DNA of 43,335 nt from Luminiphilus sp. Its GTDB lineage: Bacteria; Pseudomonadota; Gammaproteobacteria; Pseudomonadales; Halieaceae. A model generated the notes under the pieces. The model was not told the DNA's origin. It did no database searches and saw only the letters and a program-made list of their open reading frames with translations. Positions 16,726 to 25,542 of this stretch are shown in pieces. Position 1 is the first letter of the stretch; each line of letters starts with the position of its first letter. Where the stretch lies: contig JAQWYY010000141.1 in NCBI GenBank assembly GCA_029253705.1, positions 1 to 43,335 on the forward strand, read 5' to 3'. The translations under genes were made by a program, and so were the position numbers.

Positions 16726-19700
16726 CTAGCGGGTAATGATTGGCAACTCGTTGAGCAAGGCCTCGGGAGAGAGCTGCTCAGTACCAAAAGTCTCGAGGAA
16801 ATCGATGCCAAGCTGCTGAGCTCGGGCGTTATCTTGGCTATCGCGGAGTACCACGTGCTCTCCGACAAGGTGGTGCATATCACTGATCGTTTGATGAAGC
16901 GCTAAAAGCTTTTCGTCTTCGGGATCGGCAGACCAGAGGGTGCTGTCAAGGGCGACGGTATGCGGCTTGAGCCTCTGCAGCACTGCCGTACTACCACGTT
17001 TTGGGTTGATCTCAGCGACTGAAATCTGGCAGCCGATGGACCGCAATGTGCCACAAAAATAAGCAGCATCATTATCCTCTCGAAGTTGAGCTGAATCGGT
17101 TAACTCGAACCACAGGCGGTCGGTTCCTATACCGCTCTCGGAGACCTCGTGGAGTAAAAAATCGAGAAACTCAGGATGTAAGGCAGCCTCGGTGCAAATG
17201 CGAAGCTGAAAGAGTGGTGGGGTGCGCCCCGCTGCTACCACCGATTCCGCAAAGCGACAGGTGTTGCTGACTTTTGAGCAATCGGTTGCTATAGCCAGGG
17301 CGGTGAGAGGATAGCGTTGACGTTGTTCAACACTATTTCCGTGCGCCATCCCATTGGACAGTACCTCGTAACGGGTTTGTACAACAGCAGCATCACCAAG
17401 GATCCTACGGTGCACAGGTCTCACAGAAAACTGTGGTGGTGCCTCTTTTTGAAGCAAAGCGTAAGTCGCTCTTACAGCGCTGGCAAGGCTGCTGAACTTC
17501 GGGGGTGGTGCGGCAACCACCCCTGTATTGGGTGCTGTTGCTAAACCTTGTTTGGCGATATCTTCTAAGTTAATCCAAAGCGCTTCAGCGCTGGAAATGC
17601 CGCCGTCCACGGCCGCAATGCCAATGCCTGCAGGTGAAACTGGGCTGCTGTCGTCAGTTAATAGGCCACGAAGTTGTTCAATGTTTTCAGTGCCGACGAT
17701 GATGCCGTGAGTTTCCTGGGACAGAGCGCCCTCGCATTCAATAGCAATCGAACTACTTAGCAGTTTGCTAGTCACTTGCTGAATACCCGCCGAGTTCTCT
17801 GCATGTATCGCCAGTGCACAGCTTGTTGTTCCTCTGCGCCTAGCTCTTCGAATATTACTTTGAGCGGCATCGATCATTTCTGAGCGTGATTGCGTTAATG
17901 ACTTTGGTGAGACCTTGGACACATTGAGATCTTTTTGCCGCTTTTCCAATGTTTGAAAAACACTGCGCTCAATAATTGAAAGTTCGTCTGAGGGGGTGAG
18001 TGGTTTCAATCGATTGCTGAGCTGCCTTGCGAGTTGAATTAAATTAATGTCTTTAACTTTGAAACCTTGTTCGTTGACAAAGGCGAAACGCGTCGAGTTG
18101 GCGTTTTTCCATATAAGTTGCAAGTTTTGCGTCGAGTGCTCAGACAGTTTTTCAGACATCCAACTCTTCAACTTAAGTTGATGTGCGCGCTTAACCCAAT
18201 TTTCAAGGCGAGGTAGTGTTGCAAGGCGCTCTGAGAGTCTTGGCTCGGTAAGTATCTCTGGTTCTGGCAGTGATGAAGCGGCTAGGGTAATAGGCTCCTC
18301 ACCGCCAAGCTGCTGCTGCAGCTGTTGCAAGCAGGACTGCGCTTCGATCGACAAGAAATCATTCCCTAAGCCCTGAGGAAGTTCTTGGGTCATCTTTTTT
18401 GCGGCATCCGGCTTTAGAGGGAGCCCTGTCTCCATGGTGCGTTGCAATGAATTGTTAATTCGTGAGATTCGGTCGAGGACTGTGTCATAGAACAATGAGT
18501 TGTTTTCTCGCAGTTGAATCAACACCAATTCATCGCGCAGGAAGGAATCGATTAGGCCGAGTAAACTTGCTGGCATGAGTCCGTCGGGGAGCAGTTGGCT
18601 CAAGTCGTTCTCAACCCTTTCGCTCGCTTGTTCGCGTTTTTCCTTGCCATCTTCAGCGGCGATTTGGCGTTGAATATTCCGCTGCTGTTGCTTGAGCATA
18701 TTGGCTGCAAGCGCATTAATTTTTATGAGTGCTTTCTCAAAAACATCGAGATTGCCATCAAACTCGCGCTGAATAACGCTTAAGGCGTCATCGATTTTTT
18801 GCTCAACGCGGGCGCTGTTTTTTGGTGCGAGTGAGGTCAGTTCACTAAGACGCTCTATCAAAAGCCGTGCCGGGTGCTCCCGGTTCTCAAAAAAAGAAGC
18901 GTCGGTCAGTGATAGCTCTGCAAGCGGTAGTTTTAAAGTATCAAAACTGCGGCTTACTTTGTCTGAGAGCGGCAGGGTATCAAACATGGTTCGGAACAAA
19001 TTATCGATCAGCTGCACACTGCCTTTTAAAGGTTGTAGTGACCGGTCAAGTTGATCTAGGCCTAGTTGATCGACCAAAGGTTCCGAATGAGAAATTTTTC
19101 CGCCGGTTCGGCGCACAGCTGCAATAGTTTGTGCAACCTCGGCAGCTTTTTCGCGGAGTTGTGCCTCTGACAACGGATTTTTTGGTTGCTCGGATGGCAG
19201 CGCAGGCAGACGCAGTCTGGCTAGCATTGCAGCGTCGATTGTTGGGCTCTCTGGCGACGCACTGCGTCCGGGTAAATACTCTGCAACCCCCGCCATATGC
19301 GCCAAAGTTACCAATGGGAAGGCTGCCGATGCGGCACTCTCGAGGTTCAGGTCACTGGCTAACTTGGGCAAGTTTGGTGCGACAGAATCGGAACTGGAGC
19401 TCGTAGGCGTTACTTTTTGATTCAGCGGCCGAGCATTTGCAGCACCCCTCGGGGGCCTTAACGGATTGGGCGTCAGTCCCTCTGGGGGCGCGTTTGCTGA
19501 GCTAGTAGTGGCGGGTTCGCTGGCCGATTGGGAGCGGTTTACCGCAGTTTCAGCGTTGATTTCAGTCGCAGGGAAATCGTCATAGGATGCCAGAACCGCA
19601 TTGAGTTCTTGGTACAGAGCGCCAGCTTCTGGAAGTACATTACGGGTAAAAGACCGATCGAGCTCGGCTATGATGAAATCAGGCAGGTTGAGTTGTTCTA

Positions 19701-20211
19701 TATAGCGACGATATGCGGTGGTGAGGCCTCGTAAACCGAACGGGAGTCGAATGGTTAGCGGGTCAGCATCTAGCAACGTTCCCAAGCCCGAAGTCAGTGA
19801 CTGCAATTGGTTCCAATACCTCTCGGAGCCTGCTTGAACAATTTGGTCGATCCCGGAGCTGTTGTCGAAGGTTCTAAGGTCCCCGAGGTCAAGCTCGGCG
19901 GGCAACTTATCCCCCTCTTTAGGAGGCCCTTGTTCAGTGATTAAGTTGCCAAAGGCAAGGTCAATTTCTAAGAGCAGCGCGGCAACAAAGTCCTTGCTTC
20001 GAGATTTCAATGCAGAGAACGCTTCAAATGCTTGAGTTCGCTGCTCGGGTGCTAATTTTGCACTGGCCGATAAATTAAATAGATGGTCTGCCATCGCCTC
20101 AGTCACCAGGCTCAGGCGGGGTTGTAAAAGCTTGCCAGTGTACTGCCTCAGCGCCATGATGCGCGCTGAAGACTCGGCTGGGGCGGCGCTGTCTGGATTT
20201 TCCCGTGTCAT
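16726..20211 (-). CDS. DUF1631 protein with C-terminal degenerate GGDEF-like and EAL-like regions
   Basis: An 1161-residue soluble protein. Residues about 20-775 match DUF1631 (PF07793): an early helical region, a low-complexity Ser/Pro/Asn stretch around 225-290, then a conserved core with LYDTVLDRISRINNSLQRT-like text and LQLIWKNANSTRFAFVNEQG. After a basic patch (RRARRRGTT, about 785) comes a segment resembling GGDEF folds, with the signature replaced by SQETH (831-835) and a later GIGIA plus SAEAL pattern. The last 230 residues resemble EAL: YEVL with E949, then FELTDS with E1036, but the DDFG, active Lys and EGVE positions are not conserved (AEIN, VALD, LRDSQDN). I infer a non-catalytic sensor or scaffold. 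DUF1631 function is unknown. Divergent from ung. Confidence 0.75.
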   Translation of the reverse strand: MTRENPDSAAPAESSARIMALRQYTGKLLQPRLSLVTEAMADHLFNLSASAKLAPEQRTQAFEAFSALKSRSKDFVAALLLEIDLAFGNLITEQGPPKEGDKLPAELDLGDLRTFDNSSGIDQIVQAGSERYWNQLQSLTSGLGTLLDADPLTIRLPFGLRGLTTAYRRYIEQLNLPDFIIAELDRSFTRNVLPEAGALYQELNAVLASYDDFPATEINAETAVNRSQSASEPATTSSANAPPEGLTPNPLRPPRGAANARPLNQKVTPTSSSSDSVAPNLPKLASDLNLESAASAAFPLVTLAHMAGVAEYLPGRSASPESPTIDAAMLARLRLPALPSEQPKNPLSEAQLREKAAEVAQTIAAVRRTGGKISHSEPLVDQLGLDQLDRSLQPLKGSVQLIDNLFRTMFDTLPLSDKVSRSFDTLKLPLAELSLTDASFFENREHPARLLIERLSELTSLAPKNSARVEQKIDDALSVIQREFDGNLDVFEKALIKINALAANMLKQQQRNIQRQIAAEDGKEKREQASERVENDLSQLLPDGLMPASLLGLIDSFLRDELVLIQLRENNSLFYDTVLDRISRINNSLQRTMETGLPLKPDAAKKMTQELPQGLGNDFLSIEAQSCLQQLQQQLGGEEPITLAASSLPEPEILTEPRLSERLATLPRLENWVKRAHQLKLKSWMSEKLSEHSTQNLQLIWKNANSTRFAFVNEQGFKVKDINLIQLARQLSNRLKPLTPSDELSIIERSVFQTLEKRQKDLNVSKVSPKSLTQSRSEMIDAAQSNIRRARRRGTTSCALAIHAENSAGIQQVTSKLLSSSIAIECEGALSQETHGIIVGTENIEQLRGLLTDDSSPVSPAGIGIAAVDGGISSAEALWINLEDIAKQGLATAPNTGVVAAPPPKFSSLASAVRATYALLQKEAPPQFSVRPVHRRILGDAAVVQTRYEVLSNGMAHGNSVEQRQRYPLTALAIATDCSKVSNTCRFAESVVAAGRTPPLFQLRICTEAALHPEFLDFLLHEVSESGIGTDRLWFELTDSAQLREDNDAAYFCGTLRSIGCQISVAEINPKRGSTAVLQRLKPHTVALDSTLWSADPEDEKLLALHQTISDMHHLVGEHVVLRDSQDNARAQQLGIDFLETFGTEQLSPEALLNELPIITR

Positions 20212-20300
20212 AGCTCACCAAAATTACTGCCCTGCGATTGTGTCGCCTGCGGGCTCGATATGCCAGTCCCTAATTTTTAGGTCTCCACAGGGAAATATTA

Positions 20301-21008
20301 ATGGATTCAAGGTTCACAGATTCCGGGCCTCATAGACCGCGCTTGCGGTCAGAGTGGTTGGAGACCCTCGGCGCTACGTTGGCGGAACCCGAAATGCAAA
20401 CCCTCGCGGGATTTTTGCGTGACGAGAAGGCGATGGGAAAAGTTATATACCCCCCCGGATCGGATATTTTTAATGCACTGCAGTTAACGCCGCCAGATGC
20501 CGTTCGTGTCGTGATTTTAGGTCAAGACCCCTATCACGGCCCCGATCAGGCCCACGGGCTCAGTTTTTCCGTACGCAGGGGTGTGGCTGTTCCGCCCTCA
20601 CTGCGCAATATTTTTAAGGAGCTTCAGCATGATCTTGGCATAGAGCGCCCCGTTCATGGCTGTCTAAACTACTGGGCTGAGCAGGGGGTGCTGTTGTTGA
20701 ATTCGGTGCTTACAGTCGAATCAGGCCGGGCAGGCTCTCACCAAAATATTGGCTGGGAACGGTTTACCGATCGCGTCGTAGCCACAGTCAGAGATGGTGG
20801 TAGGCCAGTCGTGTTTATGCTGTGGGGGGCTCATGCTCGTAAAAAAGCCGTAGCGCTGGAAGATTTGGCCCACTGTGTACTCACTGCGCCTCATCCGTCC
20901 CCTTTATCGGCCCACCGAGGATTCTTTGGTTGTGGCCACTTTTCAAAAGCCAACGATTTTTTACAACGCTATGGCCGGGGTGCCATTGATTGGTCGCTGC
21001 CTGATTAG
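20301..21008 (+). CDS. ung: Uracil-DNA glycosylase, family 1
   Basis: A 235-residue enzyme that removes uracil from DNA, starting base-excision repair. Family 1 motifs are clear: GQDPYHG with the catalytic D76, LLLNSVLTVE in the middle, and HPSPLSAHRGFFG with H198. The ATG at 20301 gives the usual length. It is transcribed divergently from the DUF1631 gene (89-nt gap) and converges on ygfZ (49-nt gap). No terminator with a T-run was seen in the gap after it. Confidence 0.97.
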   Translation: MDSRFTDSGPHRPRLRSEWLETLGATLAEPEMQTLAGFLRDEKAMGKVIYPPGSDIFNALQLTPPDAVRVVILGQDPYHGPDQAHGLSFSVRRGVAVPPSLRNIFKELQHDLGIERPVHGCLNYWAEQGVLLLNSVLTVESGRAGSHQNIGWERFTDRVVATVRDGGRPVVFMLWGAHARKKAVALEDLAHCVLTAPHPSPLSAHRGFFGCGHFSKANDFLQRYGRGAIDWSLPD

Positions 21009-21057
21009 TCTCGTTGGTTGAGCGGCCAGTAGAGACTGCCAGTCGCAGTGTATTTAC

Positions 21058-22014
21058 TTAGGCAGGCTTGGATTCTACGGGATAATTAATAGGTGCATTG
21101 CCAAGAGTAATTGCCTGTTTCGCATCCTCTGTCACAACGATTGTTCCCGCGGCAGCCTCGACGGCCTCTACTAATACGATGCCACTGCCAGCATGGTTAG
21201 CCGCGTTGACGATGCTTCCAACAGTGCGTGAATCAGGATCACTGATTAATTTTAGCCCTTCGGCGGGGCCCTTGGTTGCACCACTGCCGAGGTAGAGACG
21301 CCTTTTGGGCGTTCCGCGCCAGTGCAGTCGCGCAATAATTTCCTGACCGGTGTAACAGCCCTTGTCGAAGCTTACCCACCCCGCTAAATCATAGCTGAGG
21401 TCTTGTGGCAGGTACTTACCTGTCGTGGTGGCAGTGATTCTGGCCTCACCGCGTAAGCAGCTAGCGGCACGCCAGGCTGATACATAGTCCTCGGGTGATG
21501 TGGCGTCATGGTGAGGTGCTATCTGACTAGAATCTTGAGGGACGAGCAGTGCGGTGTGTTCAGCAACCGGGATCAGCCATCCCTGGGCGACGGCTTCCGC
21601 CCGTTTGTCTGTCATAAATTGGCGATCAGCACCGAAGTGGCGGTGCGCCTCGCTGCCGGTAACCCCCCAGGGTCGGTCTGATAATCGGATAAGCTCGGCT
21701 TTGCTGAACATTAAGTATTTGGTGAGGTGCGCCAAAAGCAAGTCAGCTATGCAGTCTGACACCAATAAAATGATGTGTTCAGGGTCTATAACGAGGGCGC
21801 GAAAATCGGCGATAACACGGCCTTTTACGTCACAAAAAGCGCCGGGTATGACATCGAGTGCCTGCGCCTTGGCGAAGTCGGCGGTGGTCTGCCCTTGAAG
21901 AAATTTACAAGCATCATGGCCCTTTAATTTGAGCAAGGCCTCGTGAGTGAGAGGCGCCCATCCATTGACGGCTCCATCAACTAGGGTAGAGGAATTGGGC
22001 GGTGAGTCTGTCAT
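21058..22014 (-). CDS. ygfZ: YgfZ, folate-binding Fe-S cluster maturation factor
   Basis: A 318-residue GcvT-like protein that supports Fe-S enzyme repair and tRNA thiomethylation. The diagnostic motif KGCYTGQEIIARLHWRG is present, as is LKGHDACKFLQGQTTAD near the N-terminus. The open frame runs to an ATG at 22041. A good promoter (TTGGAA-16 nt-TACAAT, 22047-22074) would start transcription at about that base, so the ATG at 22014 (MTDSPPNSS) is the better start, with GAGG upstream. The gene is divergent from sdhE, as in Pseudomonas. Confidence 0.92.
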   Translation of the reverse strand: MTDSPPNSSTLVDGAVNGWAPLTHEALLKLKGHDACKFLQGQTTADFAKAQALDVIPGAFCDVKGRVIADFRALVIDPEHIILLVSDCIADLLLAHLTKYLMFSKAELIRLSDRPWGVTGSEAHRHFGADRQFMTDKRAEAVAQGWLIPVAEHTALLVPQDSSQIAPHHDATSPEDYVSAWRAASCLRGEARITATTTGKYLPQDLSYDLAGWVSFDKGCYTGQEIIARLHWRGTPKRRLYLGSGATKGPAEGLKLISDPDSRTVGSIVNAANHAGSGIVLVEAVEAAAGTIVVTEDAKQAITLGNAPINYPVESKPA

Positions 22015-22046
22015 GGGTTGGGGCCTCAGAATCTGTACCAAAAGCT

Positions 22047-22074
22047 ATTGTATGTTAATTTCGCGCAATTCCAA
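22047..22074 (-). promoter_or_regulatory. Candidate sigma-70 promoter of ygfZ
   Basis: On the minus strand: TTGGAA (22074-22069), a 16-nt spacer, and TACAAT (22052-22047). The predicted transcript would start near 22040, which excludes translation from the ATG at 22041 by normal initiation and supports the ATG at 22014. Confidence 0.5.
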
Positions 22075-22193
22075 CGCGCCGAATCCACAAGAGATAGCTG
22101 TTTTTTTGCGCTACTGTGTAGCGAGACGTGCAGTGGCGTGCAGAGCATCCCAGGAACACGAAACCGCCCCAGGGTAGTAGAAGTGGAGAATTC

Positions 22194-22454
22194 ATGACCG
22201 AAGACAAAGATTACAGCCGCATGCGGTGGGCTAGCAGGCGTGGTTTGCTGGAGTTGGATCTGTTGCTTGGGCCTTTCATGGAGTCTTGCTTCAGGGAATT
22301 GGAACCGCAGTTACGTGAGGATTATCAGCAGCTCATGAGCCATGAGGATCAAGACATTCTGAACTGGATCATGGGTAGAGAAGCCCTGTCTGATGAAAGT
22401 CTGATCGCTATTACTGATCAGATAAGAGCACATAACCGGTCTAAGCTGCGTTAG
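22194..22454 (+). CDS. sdhE: SdhE, FAD assembly factor
   Basis: An 86-residue protein of the SdhE/YgfY family that promotes covalent flavin attachment to succinate dehydrogenase and fumarate reductase. The key RRGLLELDLLLGPF motif (RGxxE) is at residues 15-28. The open frame extends upstream to 22128, but the ATG at 22194 is preceded by GTGGAG and gives the family's length. The last 4 nt overlap the end of nadB on the opposite strand. Pairing with ygfZ and nadB is conserved in Pseudomonas. Confidence 0.94.
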   Translation: MTEDKDYSRMRWASRRGLLELDLLLGPFMESCFRELEPQLREDYQQLMSHEDQDILNWIMGREALSDESLIAITDQIRAHNRSKLR

Positions 22455-24109
22455 AATTTTTGCCCAGAGACCTGTGGTAGGTAGCTAGGTAATTGCAAGT
22501 CTTTAAGCTGGGGGTTGGTAAAAGCTGGATGATCTGGTGGAATCAAAATAGAGTTTTCAGCGTGTGGGTTGGCCTTAGGATAGTCGCGGTTAAAATGCAG
22601 ACCTCGAGACTCTTGCCTGGCGGCCGCACAACGCACCGTTAGCGCAGCGACTTCCGCTAGGTTTCTCAGCTCAAGTAATTCTCTTGTGATACGAAATTGA
22701 CTGTAGTAGTTGGCTATTTCAACTCGCATGAGTTCGATTGCATTGGCGGCAAAAGCTAGCCTTCTATCACTTCTAACTATTCCCACATAATCCCACATGA
22801 GTCTTCGCAGCGCTTGCCAGTGGTAGGGAATGATGACGCCTTCGTCGGATACCCTAACGCGGCTATCATCCCACTTTGGCAATTTTGTCGGAGCGGGCAG
22901 GTCTGTGTCTGCGATGTGCCGAGCTGCTGACGCCGCATAGACAAAGCACTCTAGGAGTGAGTTGCTAGCCATTCGGTTTGCCCCGTGTAAACCGCTGCAT
23001 GCGGTCTCACCAATCACGTAAAGGCCGGGTAGGTCACTGGCGCCAAATTGGTCGACGACGACGCCTCCGCAGGTGTAGTGCGCCGCTGGCACAACAGGAA
23101 TGCGATCTTTGCAAATATCGATGCCCAAAGAGAGGCAGCGCTCATAAACAGTTGGAAAGTGGCTGCGCAAAAATTCCGGAGGGCGGTGGGTAATGTCTAA
23201 ATAGACGCAATCAAGTCCTAGCCGCTTCATTTCATGATCGATGGCTCTGGCAACAATGTCCCGAGGTGCTAGTTCCCCGCGAGGATCGAAGCGTGTCATG
23301 AAGGCCTCGCCGTTTGGCAGCAAAAGGCGTGCTCCTTCGCCACGAAGGGCTTCTGTAATCAAAAATGACTTGGCTTTTGGGTGGTAAAGGCAGGTGGGAT
23401 GAAACTGATTGAATTCCATATTGGCGACGCGACAGCCAGCACGCCAAGCAATGGCAATACCATCTCCGCTGGCGCCGTCAGGGTTTGACGTGTACTGGTA
23501 GGCTTTGCTTGCCCCGCCAGTGGCTAGAACAACCGCCCGCGCGGCAATTGTTTTGACGCTATGGCTTTGCGTATCCAGCACATGCGCGCCAACGCAGCGA
23601 CCGTCAACACGAATGAGGTCGACTGCGTAGCAATCGGGTAACAAAGAGATGTTTGAAGCTGCCGCTGCGTTTTGGGTCAGTACATCTGAAATGGCACGCC
23701 CAGTCCGGTCTGCTGCATGAACGATTCGCCGGTGACTATGGCCACCCTCCATGGTGAGATGAAATTCTCTAAATTCTGCATCGGGCTGATCTGCACGATA
23801 GTCAAAGACCACGCCTTGATCAATCAGCCAGTCGACAACAGAGCGGCTTTGGCTGACGCAAAATTGCACCGCTGGTTCGTGGCACAAACCGGCGCCAGCG
23901 TCGACAGTATCGGCTTCGTGGGCGTCAAAAGAGTCCCTATCATGCAGTACGGCTGCCATGCCACCCTGCGCCCAAAAGGTAGATCCCGCCGCCATGTGCG
24001 CTTTGGACAGTACGGCGCAGCGATAGTGGGGCGGAAGTTGCAGCGCGAGAGATAAGCCTGCGGCGCCGCTTCCTATGATTAGAACGTCGTAGTTTTCACT
24101 GTCTGTCAT
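22451..24109 (-). CDS. nadB: NadB, L-aspartate oxidase
   Basis: A 552-residue flavoprotein that oxidises L-aspartate to iminoaspartate, the first step of NAD synthesis. Features in order: an N-terminal FAD-binding GSGAAGLSLAL, WAQGGMAAV, GGHSHRRIVHAADRTG, FNQFHPTCL, LRGEGARLL and AAHYTCGGV, all typical of NadB rather than succinate dehydrogenase. The open frame starts at 24136, but a promoter-like sequence (24144-24171) would begin the transcript at about 24137. The ATG at 24109 (MTDSENYDVLIIG) also fits the family better. Divergent from rpoE. Confidence 0.95.
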   Translation of the reverse strand: MTDSENYDVLIIGSGAAGLSLALQLPPHYRCAVLSKAHMAAGSTFWAQGGMAAVLHDRDSFDAHEADTVDAGAGLCHEPAVQFCVSQSRSVVDWLIDQGVVFDYRADQPDAEFREFHLTMEGGHSHRRIVHAADRTGRAISDVLTQNAAAASNISLLPDCYAVDLIRVDGRCVGAHVLDTQSHSVKTIAARAVVLATGGASKAYQYTSNPDGASGDGIAIAWRAGCRVANMEFNQFHPTCLYHPKAKSFLITEALRGEGARLLLPNGEAFMTRFDPRGELAPRDIVARAIDHEMKRLGLDCVYLDITHRPPEFLRSHFPTVYERCLSLGIDICKDRIPVVPAAHYTCGGVVVDQFGASDLPGLYVIGETACSGLHGANRMASNSLLECFVYAASAARHIADTDLPAPTKLPKWDDSRVRVSDEGVIIPYHWQALRRLMWDYVGIVRSDRRLAFAANAIELMRVEIANYYSQFRITRELLELRNLAEVAALTVRCAAARQESRGLHFNRDYPKANPHAENSILIPPDHPAFTNPQLKDLQLPSYLPQVSGQKF

Positions 24110-24143
24110 GGTATTACTGGCTGGCCCGGGCCTCATTTGTCTT

Positions 24144-24171
24144 ACAATATGCGAATAATTAACGATTTGAA
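24144..24171 (-). promoter_or_regulatory. Candidate promoter of nadB
   Basis: On the minus strand: TTCAAA (24171-24166), 16-nt spacer, TATTGT (24149-24144). Transcription would start near 24137. The match is moderate and by eye. Confidence 0.35.
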
Positions 24172-24181
24172 GCGCGCGAAG

Positions 24182-24209
24182 GGAACTCTCGCGCGATAAA
24201 GTAGTCTCA
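24182..24209 (+). promoter_or_regulatory. Sigma-E-type autoregulatory promoter of rpoE
   Basis: GGAACTC at 24182-24188, a 16-nt spacer, and TCTCA at 24205-24209. This is close to the GAACTT-N16-TCTGA consensus of RpoE/AlgU promoters. The predicted transcript start is about 24215-24217. Autoregulation of this operon is known in E. coli and Pseudomonas. Confidence 0.65.
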
Positions 24210-24273
24210 GCAAGCGATGGATATTACGATGAATTTTGTTGCTGCTGGCCAAAAATTTACACAAGGCGGTTAC

Positions 24274-24852
24274 GTGACAGCTCGGGAAACCGATCAGCAA
24301 CTGGTAGTCAGGGCCCAACGGGGGGACAGCAGAGCCTTCGATCTGCTCGTGCTCAAGTACCAAGGGCGTATCGCAACCCTTGTTGCCCGTTTTGTTGCTG
24401 ACGCCGCAGAAGTTGAAGACGTGACGCAAGAGGCGTTTATCAAGGCTTTTAGGGCCTTGCCAAAATTTCGAGGAGAGAGCGCGTTTTACACGTGGCTTTA
24501 CCGGATTGCGTCTAACGCGGCTAAAAACTATCTGGTGGCAAGGGGCAGGAGGCCGGCGACAACTGCTGATGTCCAGGATGCTGAGCAGTACGAAGAGGGT
24601 GATGCGCTACGGGAAATAGAAACACCGGAAAATGCTTATTTTGGCAGTGAGTTGGCCAAGACAGTGCAGGCAGCTCTGGAGAGTTTGCCTGAAGAGTTGC
24701 GAGCAGCCTTGAGCCTGAGGGAGTTCGACGGACTCAGTTACGAAGAAATAGCGGATGTAATGGCGTGCCCAGTAGGGACGGTACGCTCGAGAATATTTAG
24801 GGCGCGTGAGGTTGTGGACAGTTCTGTGCGAGCTCAGTTGGCAGGTGAATAA
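24274..24852 (+). CDS. rpoE: RpoE/AlgU, extracytoplasmic stress sigma factor
   Basis: A 192-residue ECF sigma factor controlling the envelope stress regulon. Region 2 is marked by FDLLVLKYQGRI and DVTQEAFIKAFRALPKFRG; region 4 by LREFDGLSYEEIADVM and GTVRSRIFRAR. The open frame can be read from an ATG at 24217, but that codon coincides with the predicted sigma-E transcript start. The GTG at 24274 has AAGGCGG upstream and gives the conserved N-terminus TARETDQQLV and the standard length. First gene of rpoE-rseABC-mucD. Confidence 0.96.
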   Translation: MTARETDQQLVVRAQRGDSRAFDLLVLKYQGRIATLVARFVADAAEVEDVTQEAFIKAFRALPKFRGESAFYTWLYRIASNAAKNYLVARGRRPATTADVQDAEQYEEGDALREIETPENAYFGSELAKTVQAALESLPEELRAALSLREFDGLSYEEIADVMACPVGTVRSRIFRAREVVDSSVRAQLAGE

Positions 24853-24908
24853 CTACGTTGCGCGTCGGACGAAGAGGGCGCGCGGCAGTGAATAAGGGAG
24901 AGAAGGGG

Positions 24909-25532
24909 ATGACAGTAGCTGACGCGATCAAGGAATCGATGTCTGCAGTAATGGACGGTGAGGGATCTGATTTAGATGTCGCACGTGTCCTGAAAGCTGT
25001 TGAGGAAGACCCAAAAGCCAGGGCGCACTGGCAAAGGATGCAACAAACAAGAGGGCTGTTACGCACTGGACAATCCGATCCTAATATTGACGTTAGTCTC
25101 GCTGTTCGAGAGTCTTTAGAGCATAGCCCGAAACGACGACAGCTGGGTCCCTTGGGTTCGCTAGCCGTTGCGGCATCGGTCACCTTTGCGATGGTATTGG
25201 GCGGTCAGACATGGCTGGGTGACTCCCCTATGAGCTTTGCCGCCAGTCCCGTCGCGACCGCTGTGCCCGGTGGCGTTGTTCCAATACCCGGCGCAGCTCC
25301 AGTGCAGGCGCGCTTCGGTGCGCCAAACAAGACAATGCCAGCACGGACGCCGCTTTCAAACAACAGCGGGGGGCCTAAGGTTGTCGATTCAGGCTCACCT
25401 GATATCTACAATCAGTTGGCCCGAGAGCGGTTTGAGCGCTATGCTCCAGAGCATGCTCGGTCAACCGCCAATCTTCAGCCTAACGCTCTGGTACCTTTTG
25501 CAAGGATTCCTGAGAAAATATCAGCACAGTAG
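24909..25532 (+). CDS. rseA: RseA/MucA anti-sigma factor
   Basis: A 207-residue inner membrane anti-sigma factor. The N-terminal cytoplasmic domain (AIKESMSAVMDGEGSDLD and then HWQRMQQTRGLL) is the RseA_N type that holds sigma-E. One membrane helix follows at about residues 80-102 (LAVAASVTFAMVLG), then a periplasmic tail that RseB would bind. The ATG at 24909, preceded by GGAGAG, is chosen over an upstream start at 24858 because it gives the family N-terminus. It lies 56 nt after rpoE. Proteolysis of this protein under stress releases RpoE (known in relatives). Confidence 0.9.
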   Translation: MTVADAIKESMSAVMDGEGSDLDVARVLKAVEEDPKARAHWQRMQQTRGLLRTGQSDPNIDVSLAVRESLEHSPKRRQLGPLGSLAVAASVTFAMVLGGQTWLGDSPMSFAASPVATAVPGGVVPIPGAAPVQARFGAPNKTMPARTPLSNNSGGPKVVDSGSPDIYNQLARERFERYAPEHARSTANLQPNALVPFARIPEKISAQ

Positions 25533-25542
25533 CGCGTTCAAA

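Noticed and set aside
22109-22123. Hairpin CGCTA-CTGTG-TAGCG upstream of sdhE next to seven T
   Set aside because: The T-run is before the stem on the plus strand and reads as A on the minus strand, so it is not a terminator in either direction.
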